DNA of 64,000 nucleotides from an uncultured Gammaproteobacteria bacterium (GCA_913060695.1 CAJXUA010000020.1:1-64000); one strand, 5' to 3'. Numbered from the stretch's first letter, positions 52,976-62,290 are shown. A program made the numbers and translations. Notes: generated by a model not told the origin, from the letters alone.

Positions 52976-53854
52976 TTATCGGCGGCGCAGCAGTAATGTA
53001 ACGCGGCGGTTACGAGCGCGATCTTCCGCCGTGCGCTCATTCGGCACAATCAAATACTCCGCAGTCTCGCCAAAGTAGCGGGTCTCTAGAATGTCCTCTT
53101 CAATGCCATGGTTCACCAAGTATTCGTGAACGGCGAAGGCACGCAGCCGAGAATTTTCGAGGTTATCGCGGCTTGCGCCGGCGGTATCGGTGAACCCATT
53201 GATTTGTATGGAGTAAATACTCGAATCGGCCTGCACATAGAGGATGATGTCATCCAACATCGCGCGGTCTTGGGCATCCAACTCCATCTGCCCCGCATTC
53301 CAGAAGACCGTGGAGCGCTCGATCTGGCCGAAATTCACCGGGAGCAGGTTCTGTGCGCAACTCTGATAAGAGCGATAGGCCGCCAGAAAATTGACCGGAG
53401 ACACCGCGACCTGCACCGAATCTTGGTCGCTATACCAAGTGCGCCGCGTTAGCGTCGGCATCATGCCCTTGAATATCTCCGCGAGTATCACCCTAGTTTG
53501 CGTCTCGTTCAGGCTCACTGGGCGGTTGCTGCGCACAACATCCACATAACCTATGTCCTGTTCGCGCAGGTTTTGTCGCCAAGAAGGAGGCACAGAGGTC
53601 ATCAACGCACGGCCCTCTGCCATGTCGCTTTGCAGAGCTTCGAGGTGGAATAGTATCGGTTCACCCGCCTGCCGATAGAACACGGCTTCGCCGAAACGCG
53701 GAATCGATTGACTAATAGTGCAGGCGAATACCGAGGCACTCACGCTCCACTGCGAAGTATCGAAATCCGCGTAATAGGCGAGATTGCCCGGCTGCACGCT
53801 GGGCGCAGAGAGCAAACTCACCAAAGATAAGGTAAACTTCAGGCTGATTTTCAT
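52976..53854 (-). CDS. motY: Flagellar T-ring protein MotY
   Basis: A 292-residue protein with a signal peptide (LKFTLSLVSLLSAPSVQPG) and the MotY N-terminal domain, with TSQWSVSASVFACTISQSIPRFGEAVFY as in Vibrio MotY. The C-terminal OmpA-like peptidoglycan-binding domain has INGFTDTAGASRDNLENSRLRAFAVHEYLVNHGI and NRRVTLLL. MotY forms the T ring that anchors stators in polar flagellar motors. I start at ATG 53854; the frame extends to 53914 without support. A near-consensus sigma-28 promoter lies at 53937-53963, and its start would fall after the upstream ATG. Confidence 0.93.
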   Translation of the reverse strand: MKISLKFTLSLVSLLSAPSVQPGNLAYYADFDTSQWSVSASVFACTISQSIPRFGEAVFYRQAGEPILFHLEALQSDMAEGRALMTSVPPSWRQNLREQDIGYVDVVRSNRPVSLNETQTRVILAEIFKGMMPTLTRRTWYSDQDSVQVAVSPVNFLAAYRSYQSCAQNLLPVNFGQIERSTVFWNAGQMELDAQDRAMLDDIILYVQADSSIYSIQINGFTDTAGASRDNLENSRLRAFAVHEYLVNHGIEEDILETRYFGETAEYLIVPNERTAEDRARNRRVTLLLRRR

Positions 53855-53936
53855 TCGCCGCTTCTGGTCATTAGGTTTCCCTGCTTTTAGGACACCCAAA
53901 ACGGGGGTCCACAATAAACAGTGCCTCAGTAGACAA

Positions 53937-53963
53937 GCATCGGCCGGCCCGCTGAAAACTTTA
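53937..53963 (-). promoter_or_regulatory. Sigma-28 (FliA) promoter for motY
   Basis: Read on the minus strand: TAAAGTTT, an 11-base spacer, then GCCGATGC. The -35 is an exact match, and the -10 matches six of eight (GCCGATAA). The start near 53930 gives a leader of about 76 bases before motY. It is back to back with pyrC. Confidence 0.85.
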
Positions 53964-54007
53964 CCTTTTTACCTACAGAACATTGCAACTCAAGGTTTTA
54001 AACCCGC

Positions 54008-55051
54008 ATGAAACAAATAACCCTGCTCCAACCCGACGATTGGCACGTTCATCTACGCGATGGGGACGCCCTGCCCCACACCGTAGCTGCCACTGCGCGC
54101 TATTTTGGCCGCGCGATAGTGATGCCTAATCTTAAACCTCCTGTCGTCGATACCGCTAGTGCCCGCGCCTATCGCGAGCGAATATTGGCGAATATTCCCA
54201 GCGGCTTAAGCTTCGACCCGCTAATGACGCTCTATCTCACCGACGCGACGAAGCCCGAAGAGATCATCAAAGCCAAGACCAGTGGCTTTGTTCACGCACT
54301 CAAATATTATCCAGCGGGTGCTACAACTAATTCTGAAAACGGCGTTAGCAATATCGACAAGGTAGGCGCAGTTCTTGAGGTAATGGCCGAAATTGGCATG
54401 CCACTTCTTGTGCATGGTGAGGTTACCGACTCGCATATCGATATCTTCGACAGAGAGAAAGTATTTATTGATCAAATACTTAAGCCACTTACCGCACGCT
54501 TCCCGACACTAAAAATAGTGCTCGAGCACATCACCACCGCCCATGCCGTAGAGTTCGTGCAAAGCAGCAGCGGCCAGGTCGGCGCGACCATTACCGCCCA
54601 CCACCTACTGTATAACCGTAGCGACATGCTCGCCGGGGGCATCCGCCCCCATCTGTATTGCCTGCCGATTCTCAAGCGCGACATTCACCAGCAGGCCTTG
54701 ATTCAGGCCGCCACTAGTGGCGACCCGCGTTTCTTCCTCGGCACCGACTCGGCCCCCCATATCCGCGGTCTCAAAGAGAACGCCTGCGGCTGCGCCGGCA
54801 GCTACACCGCCTTCGCGGCGCTAGAGCTGTACGCCGACGTGTTCGAGCGCGCTGGCGCCCTAGACCGTCTCGAGGGCTTCGCCAGCCATTTCGGCCCAGA
54901 CTTTTATGGGCTGCCGCGCAATAAGCGCCGCATTAGATTAGAGAAATCCCCGTGGACGGTCCCTGCCGATTACGCCTTTGGACCCGAGCGAGTTGTGCCA
55001 CTGCGCGCCGGTGAACAACTTCAGTGGCGTGTCGCGGAGATCAGCGCATGA
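54008..55051 (+). CDS. pyrC: Dihydroorotase
   Basis: A 347-residue class II dihydroorotase. The metal-binding [11 protein letters not shown] is at residues 11-21, the carboxylated-Lys region is [16 protein letters not shown], and [12 protein letters not shown] and GTDSAPHI supply further ligands. It cyclises carbamoyl-aspartate to dihydroorotate in pyrimidine synthesis. Its stop overlaps the rnt start (ATGA). Confidence 0.97.
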   Translation: MKQITLLQPDDWHVHLRDGDALPHTVAATARYFGRAIVMPNLKPPVVDTASARAYRERILANIPSGLSFDPLMTLYLTDATKPEEIIKAKTSGFVHALKYYPAGATTNSENGVSNIDKVGAVLEVMAEIGMPLLVHGEVTDSHIDIFDREKVFIDQILKPLTARFPTLKIVLEHITTAHAVEFVQSSSGQVGATITAHHLLYNRSDMLAGGIRPHLYCLPILKRDIHQQALIQAATSGDPRFFLGTDSAPHIRGLKENACGCAGSYTAFAALELYADVFERAGALDRLEGFASHFGPDFYGLPRNKRRIRLEKSPWTVPADYAFGPERVVPLRAGEQLQWRVAEISA

Positions 55052-55689
55052 GTTTTGATACAGAAGAAGATGCAGTCGACAGCCCTATGGCGGCGCGCTT
55101 TCGCGGCTATTTGCCGGTGGTGGTCGATATCGAATGTGGAGGCTTCAATGCGAAGACCGATGCCATTCTAGAGATTAGCGCGGTCATCTTGGCCTTTAAT
55201 GATAAGGGAGACTTAGAGGTAGAGCAGACTTTCTTCCAACGCGTGATCCCTTTTAAGGGCTCCAATATAGAAGACGCGGCTTTGAAGTTCACGGGCATCG
55301 ACCCCTTCCACCCCTTGCGCATCGCCAAGGGTGAGAAAGAGGTCTTCGACGATATGTTTCGGATTATCCGTAGCGCCATCAAGGCCAATCATTGCAAGCG
55401 CGCTATTCTGGTCGCCCACAATGCCCATTTCGACCATGGCTTTATCAATGCAGCCACCGCGCGCCATGACCTCAAGCGCAACCCCTTCCACCCCTTCTCT
55501 AGCTTCGACACCGCGACTCTGAGTGGTTTGGTCTATGGGCAGACGGTACTGGCCCGCGCCTGCGAGGCAGCAGGCATCGAGTTTAGCAACACCGAGGCCC
55601 ACTCGGCGAAATATGACGCCAACAAGACCGCGGAGTTGTTCTGCGAGATCGTCAACAAGTGGAAGCGCTTGGGCGGCTGGCCGCTGTGA
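55048..55689 (+). CDS. rnt: Ribonuclease T
   Basis: A 213-residue DEDDh exonuclease. DEDD residues are seen in [19 protein letters not shown] (Asp and Glu), [12 protein letters not shown] (Asp) and [16 protein letters not shown] (His and Asp). It trims 3' ends of tRNA and other stable RNA. The start is the ATG at 55048 overlapping the pyrC stop, not the in-frame codon at 55024. pyrC-rnt pairing is common in Pseudomonas relatives. Confidence 0.96.
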   Translation: MSFDTEEDAVDSPMAARFRGYLPVVVDIECGGFNAKTDAILEISAVILAFNDKGDLEVEQTFFQRVIPFKGSNIEDAALKFTGIDPFHPLRIAKGEKEVFDDMFRIIRSAIKANHCKRAILVAHNAHFDHGFINAATARHDLKRNPFHPFSSFDTATLSGLVYGQTVLARACEAAGIEFSNTEAHSAKYDANKTAELFCEIVNKWKRLGGWPL

Positions 55690-55693
55690 TAGA

Positions 55694-55767
55694 TGGGGTC
55701 AGAGTAACTTTATCTTCTGGATTAATGGGGCAGCGACTTTACGTTCGATAAAGTTACTCTGACCCCA
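55694..55767. repeat. Perfect 21-bp inverted repeat (GGGGTCAGAGTAAC type)
   Basis: TGGGGTCAGAGTAACTTTATC at 55694 and its exact reverse complement ending at 55767 flank 32 bases. Words of the GGGGTCAGAGTAA type flank many IS200/REP-transposase-related loci in gammaproteobacteria (recalled, not searched). It lies between the convergent genes rnt and grxD and could also end both transcripts. A truncated GTAGGAGCGGGC REP half follows at 55794. Confidence 0.75.
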
Positions 55768-55819
55768 TTAATTGGTGGATAGAACCACTGATTGTAGGAG
55801 CGGGCCTATTCAAAAAACC

Positions 55820-56152
55820 CTACGACGCAGTTTCCGCATCCACCTTCACCGCATCTACCATCTTCTGCAACTCACCGTTCTCGAACATGTCGGTCACGAT
55901 GTCGCATCCGCCTACCAGTTCACCTTCTATATAGAGTTGCGGAAACGTAGGCCAGTTAGCGATGCCTGGCAGTGTGGCGCGAATCTCTGGGTTCGCCAGG
56001 ATATCCACGAATGCGAAGCGCTTGCCGCAGGACATCAGGCATTTCACCGTCTGTGCGGAGAAACCACACTGGGGCTGATCTGGGCTGCCCTTCATATAGA
56101 GAAGAATAGGGTTGGAACTGATTTGTTCTTTGATAGTGGCTTCGATGCTCAT
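55820..56152 (-). CDS. grxD: Monothiol glutaredoxin GrxD
   Basis: A 110-residue monothiol glutaredoxin. The active site is QCGFS, followed by the FVDILANPEIRATLPGIANWPTFPQLYIEGELVGGCDIV glutathione-binding loop (TFPQLY, GGCD). It carries and transfers [2Fe-2S] clusters. The start is the ATG at 56152 with an AGGA Shine-Dalgarno; the frame extends upstream to 56377 without conservation. Confidence 0.95.
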   Translation of the reverse strand: MSIEATIKEQISSNPILLYMKGSPDQPQCGFSAQTVKCLMSCGKRFAFVDILANPEIRATLPGIANWPTFPQLYIEGELVGGCDIVTDMFENGELQKMVDAVKVDAETAS

Positions 56153-56577
56153 AATATTTCCTGCTCGCGTTGAAAGGATGGATATGCGATTTGCGCATTG
56201 CGCGGCTGCTAATTGCTTGTCTAGTGCATGCGGCTCAATGGCTAAGTGGGGGCATTCTACACGAAAGCAAACGCGATTTTTACCAGAACTTATAAGGCCT
56301 TCGGACTCGGATTGCCACTGCCTCACAAAGTAATATAAGATACCGCTTTGCTTAATTTGGACGCTTAAATCTGCCATTTGTGCTGAATATTGCTTGGAAA
56401 TAGTAGTTTTTTGCGTTCACTTGCTCGGCTGCTTCTTGCCGGCAACGCAATTTCGCGCTTTCCCGTTACTCTCCGTGTATCGATAACCTATATTAGCAGG
56501 GTCATCCTGAGAGTCGCCTTTTGGATAAACTAACGAGTACAAACCGTACTTAGAGAAGGACATTACAAGTTTTAGCT
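56153..56577. other. Divergent grxD-argF intergenic region
   Basis: A 425-bp gap. No credible gene: a frame on the minus strand to 56377 is only the upstream extension of grxD. A TATATT word at 56489-56494 could be a -10 for argF but lacks a convincing -35. No ARG-box match was recognised. Confidence 0.4.
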
Positions 56578-57477
56578 ATGACTACTCGACACTTTTTAAC
56601 ATTGATGGATCTTGATAAAGACGAACTGCACCATATTATTCAGCGTGCTATCGCCCTCAAGAACAGCCCGATGCTGCACAACGACTCTCTGCAGCATAAA
56701 ACCCTGGCCATGGTGTTCGAGAAGTCTTCCACCCGCACACGCGTCGCGTTCGAAGTCGCGATGACTCAGCTCGGCGGCAATAGCATATTCCTGGCCAGCG
56801 GCGACACCCAATTGGGCCGCGGCGAGCCCGTAGAGGACACGGCTAGAGTTATTTCCCGCATGGTGGATTTTATTACCATCCGCACCTTCGAACATAGCAA
56901 GCTAGAACTATTCGCCAAGCATTCATTGGTGCCTGTGATCAATGCGCTTAGCGATGACTACCACCCCTGCCAGTTATTGGCCGATATGCAGACCTATTTC
57001 GAGAATCGCGGCGATATTCAGGGCAAGTCTGTGACCTGGGTCGGCGATGGCCATAATATGTGCCAGTCCTATATGAATGCCGCGCAGCAGTTCGACTTCC
57101 AGCTCACTATCGCCTGCCCCGAGGGTTTCGACCCGGAGCCGGCGCTATTGGAGGCACGTAGCGCCCATGTGCGCATCGTGCGCGATCCCCACGAGGCAGT
57201 GCGCGACGCAGACTTGGTGACTACCGATGTCTGGGCCTCCATGGGCCAAGAGGAAGAGCGCAAGAAGCGTTTGCAGATTTTCGCAGACTATCAGGTAGAC
57301 GAAGAGATGATGGCCTTAGCTAAACCCGACGCCCTATTCTTCCACTGCCTGCCAGCGCATCGCGGCGAGGAAGTCTCGGCAGCAGTGCTCGATGCCCCGA
57401 ACTCGGTAGTTTGGGAAGAGGCAGAAAACCGTTTGCACACTAAGAAGGCATTGCTCGAGTTTCTATGTCAAAAATAA
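56578..57477 (+). CDS. argF: Ornithine carbamoyltransferase
   Basis: A 299-residue enzyme. The carbamoyl-phosphate-binding [12 protein letters not shown], the ornithine-side YHPCQLLAD and the C-terminal [13 protein letters not shown] are all intact. It makes citrulline from ornithine and carbamoyl phosphate, the step before argG. No strong Shine-Dalgarno lies next to the ATG (AAGGA is about 20 bases upstream). It is separate from argG in this chromosome. Confidence 0.97.
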   Translation: MTTRHFLTLMDLDKDELHHIIQRAIALKNSPMLHNDSLQHKTLAMVFEKSSTRTRVAFEVAMTQLGGNSIFLASGDTQLGRGEPVEDTARVISRMVDFITIRTFEHSKLELFAKHSLVPVINALSDDYHPCQLLADMQTYFENRGDIQGKSVTWVGDGHNMCQSYMNAAQQFDFQLTIACPEGFDPEPALLEARSAHVRIVRDPHEAVRDADLVTTDVWASMGQEEERKKRLQIFADYQVDEEMMALAKPDALFFHCLPAHRGEEVSAAVLDAPNSVVWEEAENRLHTKKALLEFLCQK

Positions 57478-57571
57478 GCCTCTACGCTCGGCGCGCAGCA
57501 ACTGCTAGTGCCGAGACTAAAGGCAAGCAGCATTCACTATCACGCTGGACGATGTAACACAGGACATCCCC

Positions 57572-59896
57572 ATGGCGAAACCGAAGCGTATTAGAACAGA
57601 TCGAAAAACGAATCTCGTTCTCTCCGCATTGGTACTCTGCGCGGCTATGGCCGCTGTCGCCATTAACATCTGGTTCGCCTTTCGCGGCGCCACCGAACTC
57701 AACCCTAATCTCGATATGCTCTCCAGCGGTTTTAGCAGCGCCTTGATGCTAATCACCGTCGGGCTCAGCGGCTATATGCTGCTGCGCCAGCGCCGCGCGC
57801 TCGATGAGAATCGCTTTCGCGCCATTACGGAGAATGCCCGCCAGATCACGGTAATCTTTAACCCAGACGGCAGTCATCGCTACACCAGCCCCGCACTTAA
57901 ACTTCTGCTGAATGCGCCCAAGAGTCGCCACATTCGCCCTAGCGACTATCTACATCCCGACGACATCCCCGTCGTACTCAAGACCATAAAATCGGTAAAG
58001 AGAGACGGCAAAATGATTACCCTTGAAACGGTGCGCTGCATACGGCATGACGGGTTGTGGCGCACTATGGAGGCCGAGTTCAATGACATGAGCAAGGTCT
58101 CTGGCGTGAACGGAATCGTCGCCAGCCTGCGTGATGTTACAGAGCAGCGCGAGGCCGAAGACTCCATGCGCATCCTGTCTAGCGCAGTCGAGCAAAGCCA
58201 CGGCGCCGTTATGATTACCGACAAGAGCGGCATCATCGAATATGTGAACCCGCGCTACACACAGATCACCGGCTATACCCGCGCCGAGTTGCTTGGCACC
58301 ATGGCTCGCCTGTTAGAGTTCAGCGACGCGGTAGACTCCGAGCAACGAGGCATGCGCCAGTGTATAAATAGCGGAGAAAGCTGGACCGTATCCATGCGCG
58401 GCGCGCGCAAGAACGGCGAGCAGTTCTGGCAAGCCGTCTCGGCCTCGCCTGTTCTAAACGAGGCTGGCCTGCTAACCCACATCGTGGTGAGCATCGAAGA
58501 CACTAGCCAGCAGCGCGCGATGCATGCACAGATGGAACAGCTCGCCTTCTATGACCCATTGACCGGTCTGGAGAATCGTCGCCTGTTCAAGGATCGCCTA
58601 GAGCAGAGCATCAAGCAGGTACGCCGCAACAAGGGTGTCATGGCGCTTCTATTTATCGACCTAGATGGTTTCAAACACGTCAACGATAATTTCGGCCACG
58701 ATGTTGGCGACGAGTTATTGGTAGAGGTAGCCAAGCGTCTCAAAAAATGCGTGCGCGAAGAGGACATCGTGGCACGCCTAGGGGGCGACGAGTTTACCGT
58801 CATACTCTCCAGCCTTAAGTACAGCAAGTCTGCTAGCGCGGTTGCCTCCAAGATCATCAAGTCGCTGCAATACCCCATCACGATCGAGGGCCACGAGCTC
58901 AATATCAGCGGCAGCATCGGCATCACCATCGCGCCTGACGACTCAATGGATGCCAATGAACTGATGCGCTTTGCAGACATGGCGATGTACCGCGCCAAGT
59001 CTTCCGGGCGCAATAACTCGCAGTTCTACACCGACGACATGAACCTCGCCAATGAGGCGCGCAATAGCCTAGAGAACGCGCTGCGCATAGCGGTAGAGGC
59101 CAAGAGTTTCGTTGTGTATTTTCAGCCTCAAGTCGATCTCAACGAGCATCGCATCAGCGGCTTCGAAGCGCTAATGCGCTGGCAGCAGGCCGAGGGCGAT
59201 ATCTTGCCAGATCGCTTCATTGCAGTTGCCGAGGAGACCGGGATGATCATCGAGATCGGCGAGATCGTACTGCGCAAGACCTGCGAACAGATGCAGCTAC
59301 TTCGCGAGGCGGGTTTTAGTGATCAGAAGGTTTCGGTTAATTTATCCGAGAAGCAATTTCGCGACAAAAATCTCATCTCGATGACCCAGCGCATCTTAAG
59401 CGAGACGAATTTCGACGCCAATGCTCTAGAGTTTGAGATCACCGAACTGATGGTGATGCACCATGTAGATGATGCGATCAAAACAATGACACACCTCAAG
59501 AGCCTAGGTGTCAGCATCGCTATCGACGACTTCGGCACAGGGTTTACCTCCTTAAGCGTTCTGGCTCGCCTGCCGGTGGACAAACTAAAAGTGAGCCGCA
59601 GTTTTATTAGTAAGCTTTTTACAGACGAGGGGGAAACGAGTATTGCCTCTGCAGTAATATCCTTGGCCAAACACTTAAACATGACTGTGGCCGCGAAAGG
59701 AGTAGAGAACGCCGAACAACTCGCCTTCCTAAAAGCGAATAATTGCTCCACTCAACAGGGCTTCCTGTTCTGCGCGCCAGTTTCGGTAGCGGAGCTCTTA
59801 CCGCAATTATCGAAGCTACAGGACAATCTACAAGAGCGCTCTGTAGAGAACGTGCTCCAAGCAGAAGCTAACGACGTCGACGCCCTGCGGCATTGA
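57572..59896 (+). CDS. PAS-GGDEF-EAL cyclic-di-GMP protein
   Basis: A 774-residue membrane protein. Two N-terminal transmembrane helices (about residues 12-35 and 53-70) are followed by two PAS domains (NARQITVIFNPDGSHRYTS and HGAVMITDKSGIIEYVNPRYTQITGY), then GGDEF (RLGGDEFTVIL, active-site motif intact, no clear RxxD I-site) and EAL (GFEALMRW, with IDDFGTGFTSLSVL). Both catalytic motifs look intact, so it may make and break c-di-GMP; the balance cannot be told. c-di-GMP commonly controls flagellar use, but a direct link to the cluster here is inference. Confidence 0.92.
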   Translation: MAKPKRIRTDRKTNLVLSALVLCAAMAAVAINIWFAFRGATELNPNLDMLSSGFSSALMLITVGLSGYMLLRQRRALDENRFRAITENARQITVIFNPDGSHRYTSPALKLLLNAPKSRHIRPSDYLHPDDIPVVLKTIKSVKRDGKMITLETVRCIRHDGLWRTMEAEFNDMSKVSGVNGIVASLRDVTEQREAEDSMRILSSAVEQSHGAVMITDKSGIIEYVNPRYTQITGYTRAELLGTMARLLEFSDAVDSEQRGMRQCINSGESWTVSMRGARKNGEQFWQAVSASPVLNEAGLLTHIVVSIEDTSQQRAMHAQMEQLAFYDPLTGLENRRLFKDRLEQSIKQVRRNKGVMALLFIDLDGFKHVNDNFGHDVGDELLVEVAKRLKKCVREEDIVARLGGDEFTVILSSLKYSKSASAVASKIIKSLQYPITIEGHELNISGSIGITIAPDDSMDANELMRFADMAMYRAKSSGRNNSQFYTDDMNLANEARNSLENALRIAVEAKSFVVYFQPQVDLNEHRISGFEALMRWQQAEGDILPDRFIAVAEETGMIIEIGEIVLRKTCEQMQLLREAGFSDQKVSVNLSEKQFRDKNLISMTQRILSETNFDANALEFEITELMVMHHVDDAIKTMTHLKSLGVSIAIDDFGTGFTSLSVLARLPVDKLKVSRSFISKLFTDEGETSIASAVISLAKHLNMTVAAKGVENAEQLAFLKANNCSTQQGFLFCAPVSVAELLPQLSKLQDNLQERSVENVLQAEANDVDALRH

Positions 59897-59981
59897 TAAT
59901 AGCGCCATCTTTCTTAAGCCCCCTCTAAACCCTTTGCGGTAAACGCGCGTCTTAGGACTATACAAAAGGCACAGGGAACAC

Positions 59982-60497
59982 ATGGCCGAGGAGTTACAAC
60001 ATCTGATCCGCGCAGCACAGGCCGGTGATCTCGCGTCATTTGCGCGTCTGCATGCCCAGTTCGTCGGGCGCGCCTATAGCGTATGTTTGCGCCTATTGGT
60101 CGATGTGCAAAAAGCCGAGGACGCCTGTCAGGAGACCTTCATCAAGGTCTGGCAACAGCTGCCCCAGTTTCGAGGAGATAGTGCCTTCGGAACCTGGCTG
60201 CACCGCATCGCCACCCACACGGCTATCGACCTGTGGCGCAAGGACAAACTCCTGCGCTTGGTCGACGAAGGCGAGCCAGACAGCCAGGTGGCGCCGCCCG
60301 ATGAGGGCGTACCCAAGGATTTAGAGAAGGCCATCGCGGCGCTGCCAAGACAGGCCCGCGCAGTGTTTGTGTTGTTTGCGATAGAAGGCTTTACCCATGC
60401 CGAGATCGCCGGCCTATTAGAGATAGCGGAGGGTTCCTCCAAGGCCCATTACCACCGCGCAAGACAGTTACTGCAGGAGAGTTTGAGTGAACGATAG
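59982..60497 (+). CDS. ECF-family RNA polymerase sigma factor
   Basis: A 171-residue sigma factor with region 2 (GDLASFARLHAQFVGRAYSVCLRLL, AEDACQETFIKVWQQLPQF) and region 4 (LPRQARAVFVLFAIEGFTHAEIAGLLEIAEGSSKAHYHRARQLL). An AGGGAAC Shine-Dalgarno precedes the ATG. It overlaps the next gene by 11 bases, the expected pattern for a sigma/anti-sigma pair. Confidence 0.94.
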   Translation: MAEELQHLIRAAQAGDLASFARLHAQFVGRAYSVCLRLLVDVQKAEDACQETFIKVWQQLPQFRGDSAFGTWLHRIATHTAIDLWRKDKLLRLVDEGEPDSQVAPPDEGVPKDLEKAIAALPRQARAVFVLFAIEGFTHAEIAGLLEIAEGSSKAHYHRARQLLQESLSER

Positions 60498-61008
60498 AGA
60501 CGACATTGCACCCCATAGCTCGGATGACGACGCGCTAGATTTGGCGATACAGGCACTGCCTAGAAGCCAAAATCCGGCTCGCGATCTATGGCCCGCGCTG
60601 CAAGCACAATTACCCCCACGGCGAGCTCGCCGCGCGCCTTGGAGCTGGGCGGCGGCCGCAGTAGTGGCAGCGCTGGTGCTTAGCATATGGATACGCCCCG
60701 ACCTCGGGCCGAGCTCTGTGACCGCCCCCCCACTAGCGCAGTTGGACTCACCGACGGCGGAGCATAGCCTCTTGAATGTGTATGAGACTCAGAAGGCCTC
60801 GCAAATGGCCACCCTGAACTTCAGCAACCCTTCCGTAAGCCGTCAGCTAGCCATTTGGGATGGCGCGGTGCAGCAGGTGCGCGGCGCATTGAGCTACTAC
60901 CCAGAAGAACCGCGGCTACTGCGGCAGCTAGACCGTTTATATCGACAACAACTGAGTTACCTAGAAACCCTCGCCATGGTTGATCCACAAGTGGCTGCAT
61001 ACTATTGA
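60487..61008 (+). CDS. Putative membrane anti-sigma factor
   Basis: A 173-residue protein with an acidic N-terminal cytoplasmic part of about 50 residues, one transmembrane helix (WSWAAAAVVAALVLSIWI) and a periplasmic helical domain. No H-xxx-CxxC zinc motif of ZAS anti-sigmas is present. The role is inferred from its overlap with the ECF sigma gene. The start is GTG at 60487. Confidence 0.7.
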   Translation: MNDRDDIAPHSSDDDALDLAIQALPRSQNPARDLWPALQAQLPPRRARRAPWSWAAAAVVAALVLSIWIRPDLGPSSVTAPPLAQLDSPTAEHSLLNVYETQKASQMATLNFSNPSVSRQLAIWDGAVQQVRGALSYYPEEPRLLRQLDRLYRQQLSYLETLAMVDPQVAAYY

Positions 61009-61022
61009 AGGAGAATCGTTCT

Positions 61023-61982
61023 ATGAAAGCGATACTAAACAAAAACGCCCTACTTCTGTGCCTACTCCTGCCCTTCGCGGCGAGCGCACAGGAGCCCATC
61101 GACGAGAGTCGCTCCGTCAGTGCCAACGAGCGCATCTCTATAGAGGTAATGCGCGGCACGGTGCGCATCCGCCCCTCTGACGATAATGTGTTCCGAGTGC
61201 GAGGCACCATAGACGAGGACGCCGAGGGCTATACCCTCGAGTCTGAGAACGGCTTCACCAGTTTCGAGATCGACTATCCACGCTCGTCCCGCGGGCGTAA
61301 TTGGAGCGACGGTGACGATGGTTCCCAGCTAGAGATCGAGATACCCCAGGGCAGCGAGCTAGAGTTTGAGGGCGTCAGTGTCGATGTCGATGTCATGGGC
61401 ATCACGGGCGGCAGCGAGATCAGCACCGTGAACGGCGACATCATCGCCAGCGAGCTGGGCAACTTCGTCCACTTGGCCGCAGTGAATGGCGAGATCGATA
61501 GCCGCAATAATAGTGGCCGCATCGATATCAGCACCGTCAATGGGGAGGTGACCGATAATGGGTCTACCGGCCGTATCGAATACAGCACCATCAATGGCGA
61601 GATCAGGGCCAACAGCAGCGCTACCGAAGTGTCTATATCCACCGTCAACGGCGAGGCGGATTTTAGACTCTCGGGCACCCAGGTCTTAGAGCTGAGCACT
61701 GTGAACGGCGATATCGACGTGCGCCTTGCCGATTCCCTAAGCCCTCGCATCGATGGCAGCACCGTGAGTGGGGACCTGCGCCTTGCTTTAGAGCCGGCCA
61801 TTAGCGCGAGCTTTGATATCAGCGCTAACTCCGGCGGTGATATCGAGAACGATTTCAGTGATGAACGCCCTAGCCGTGACCGCTATGGCCCGCGCAAGCA
61901 CCTAAACTTTTCCACAGGCACCGGCGCAGGCTCTGTGAACATCACTACGATCAGCGGCGACATCGAGTTAGTGCCTCTCTAA
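61023..61982 (+). CDS. DUF4097 secreted beta-repeat protein
   Basis: A 319-residue protein with a signal peptide (ALLLCLLLPFAASAQ) and a right-handed beta-repeat domain. About seven tandem turns have the motif S-T-V-N-G-D/E (ISTVNGDI, AAVNGEI, ISTVNGEV, YSTINGEI, ISTVNGEA, LSTVNGDI, GSTVSGDL). DUF4097 proteins are often coded with sigma/anti-sigma genes, but their role is unknown. The ATG at 61023 has an AAGGAG Shine-Dalgarno; the frame extends six codons upstream. Confidence 0.88.
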   Translation: MKAILNKNALLLCLLLPFAASAQEPIDESRSVSANERISIEVMRGTVRIRPSDDNVFRVRGTIDEDAEGYTLESENGFTSFEIDYPRSSRGRNWSDGDDGSQLEIEIPQGSELEFEGVSVDVDVMGITGGSEISTVNGDIIASELGNFVHLAAVNGEIDSRNNSGRIDISTVNGEVTDNGSTGRIEYSTINGEIRANSSATEVSISTVNGEADFRLSGTQVLELSTVNGDIDVRLADSLSPRIDGSTVSGDLRLALEPAISASFDISANSGGDIENDFSDERPSRDRYGPRKHLNFSTGTGAGSVNITTISGDIELVPL

Positions 61983-61986
61983 ACCT

Positions 61987-62076
61987 AATCGCCTGCAGGG
62001 CAGGCTCCTACAGTCAGTGGTTACTCTCGGCAATGGGATGATGCTCTGACTGTAGGAGCCTGCCCTGCAGGCGATA
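61987..62076. repeat. REP pair (BIME) after DUF4097 gene
   Basis: Two GTAGGAGCCTGCCCTGCAGGCGAT units in opposite orientation (reversed unit ending CTAC at 62011, forward unit starting GTAG at 62052). Heads face inward. Both stems are intact. Confidence 0.8.
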
Positions 62077-62110
62077 ACCCAAACACCCCACAGATCCAAA
62101 TCAACCACCC

Positions 62111-62152
62111 TGTAGGAGCGCTTGCCCCCTTACGAGGGCAAGCGCTCCTACA
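62111..62152. repeat. Perfect 17-bp REP-like hairpin
   Basis: TGTAGGAGCGCTTGCCC (62111-62127) and its exact complement (62136-62152) flank an eight-base loop. The GTAGGAGC head ties it to the REP family, but the long perfect stem is a third type. It lies upstream of the nrdA regulatory region. Confidence 0.75.
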
Positions 62153-62187
62153 CTAATACTGCACCACAATGGTGGATTCCTTGTGCA

Positions 62188-62210
62188 TTCTGTGTCGAAT
62201 CTACACAGAA
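62188..62210. promoter_or_regulatory. TTCTGTGT-N7-ACACAGAA inverted repeat upstream of nrdA
   Basis: A perfect 8-bp inverted repeat with a seven-base spacer, about 100 bp upstream of the predicted nrdA -35. It could be an operator for an unknown regulator. No named consensus is assigned. Confidence 0.4.
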
Positions 62211-62281
62211 CCCTGCACCGTCCGGTAGCACAAGCCCTGCACCATTTCGCAGCCTCGCTAATAAAGATTTCTATACCCACT

Positions 62282-62290
62282 TTATCCACA
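62282..62290 (+). promoter_or_regulatory. DnaA box upstream of nrdA
   Basis: TTATCCACA, a perfect match to the strong DnaA box. In Escherichia coli DnaA binds upstream of nrdAB and links its expression to replication. A second weaker TTACACACA (two mismatches) lies at 62293-62301. No other origin-like features are present, so this is regulatory rather than oriC. Confidence 0.6.
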
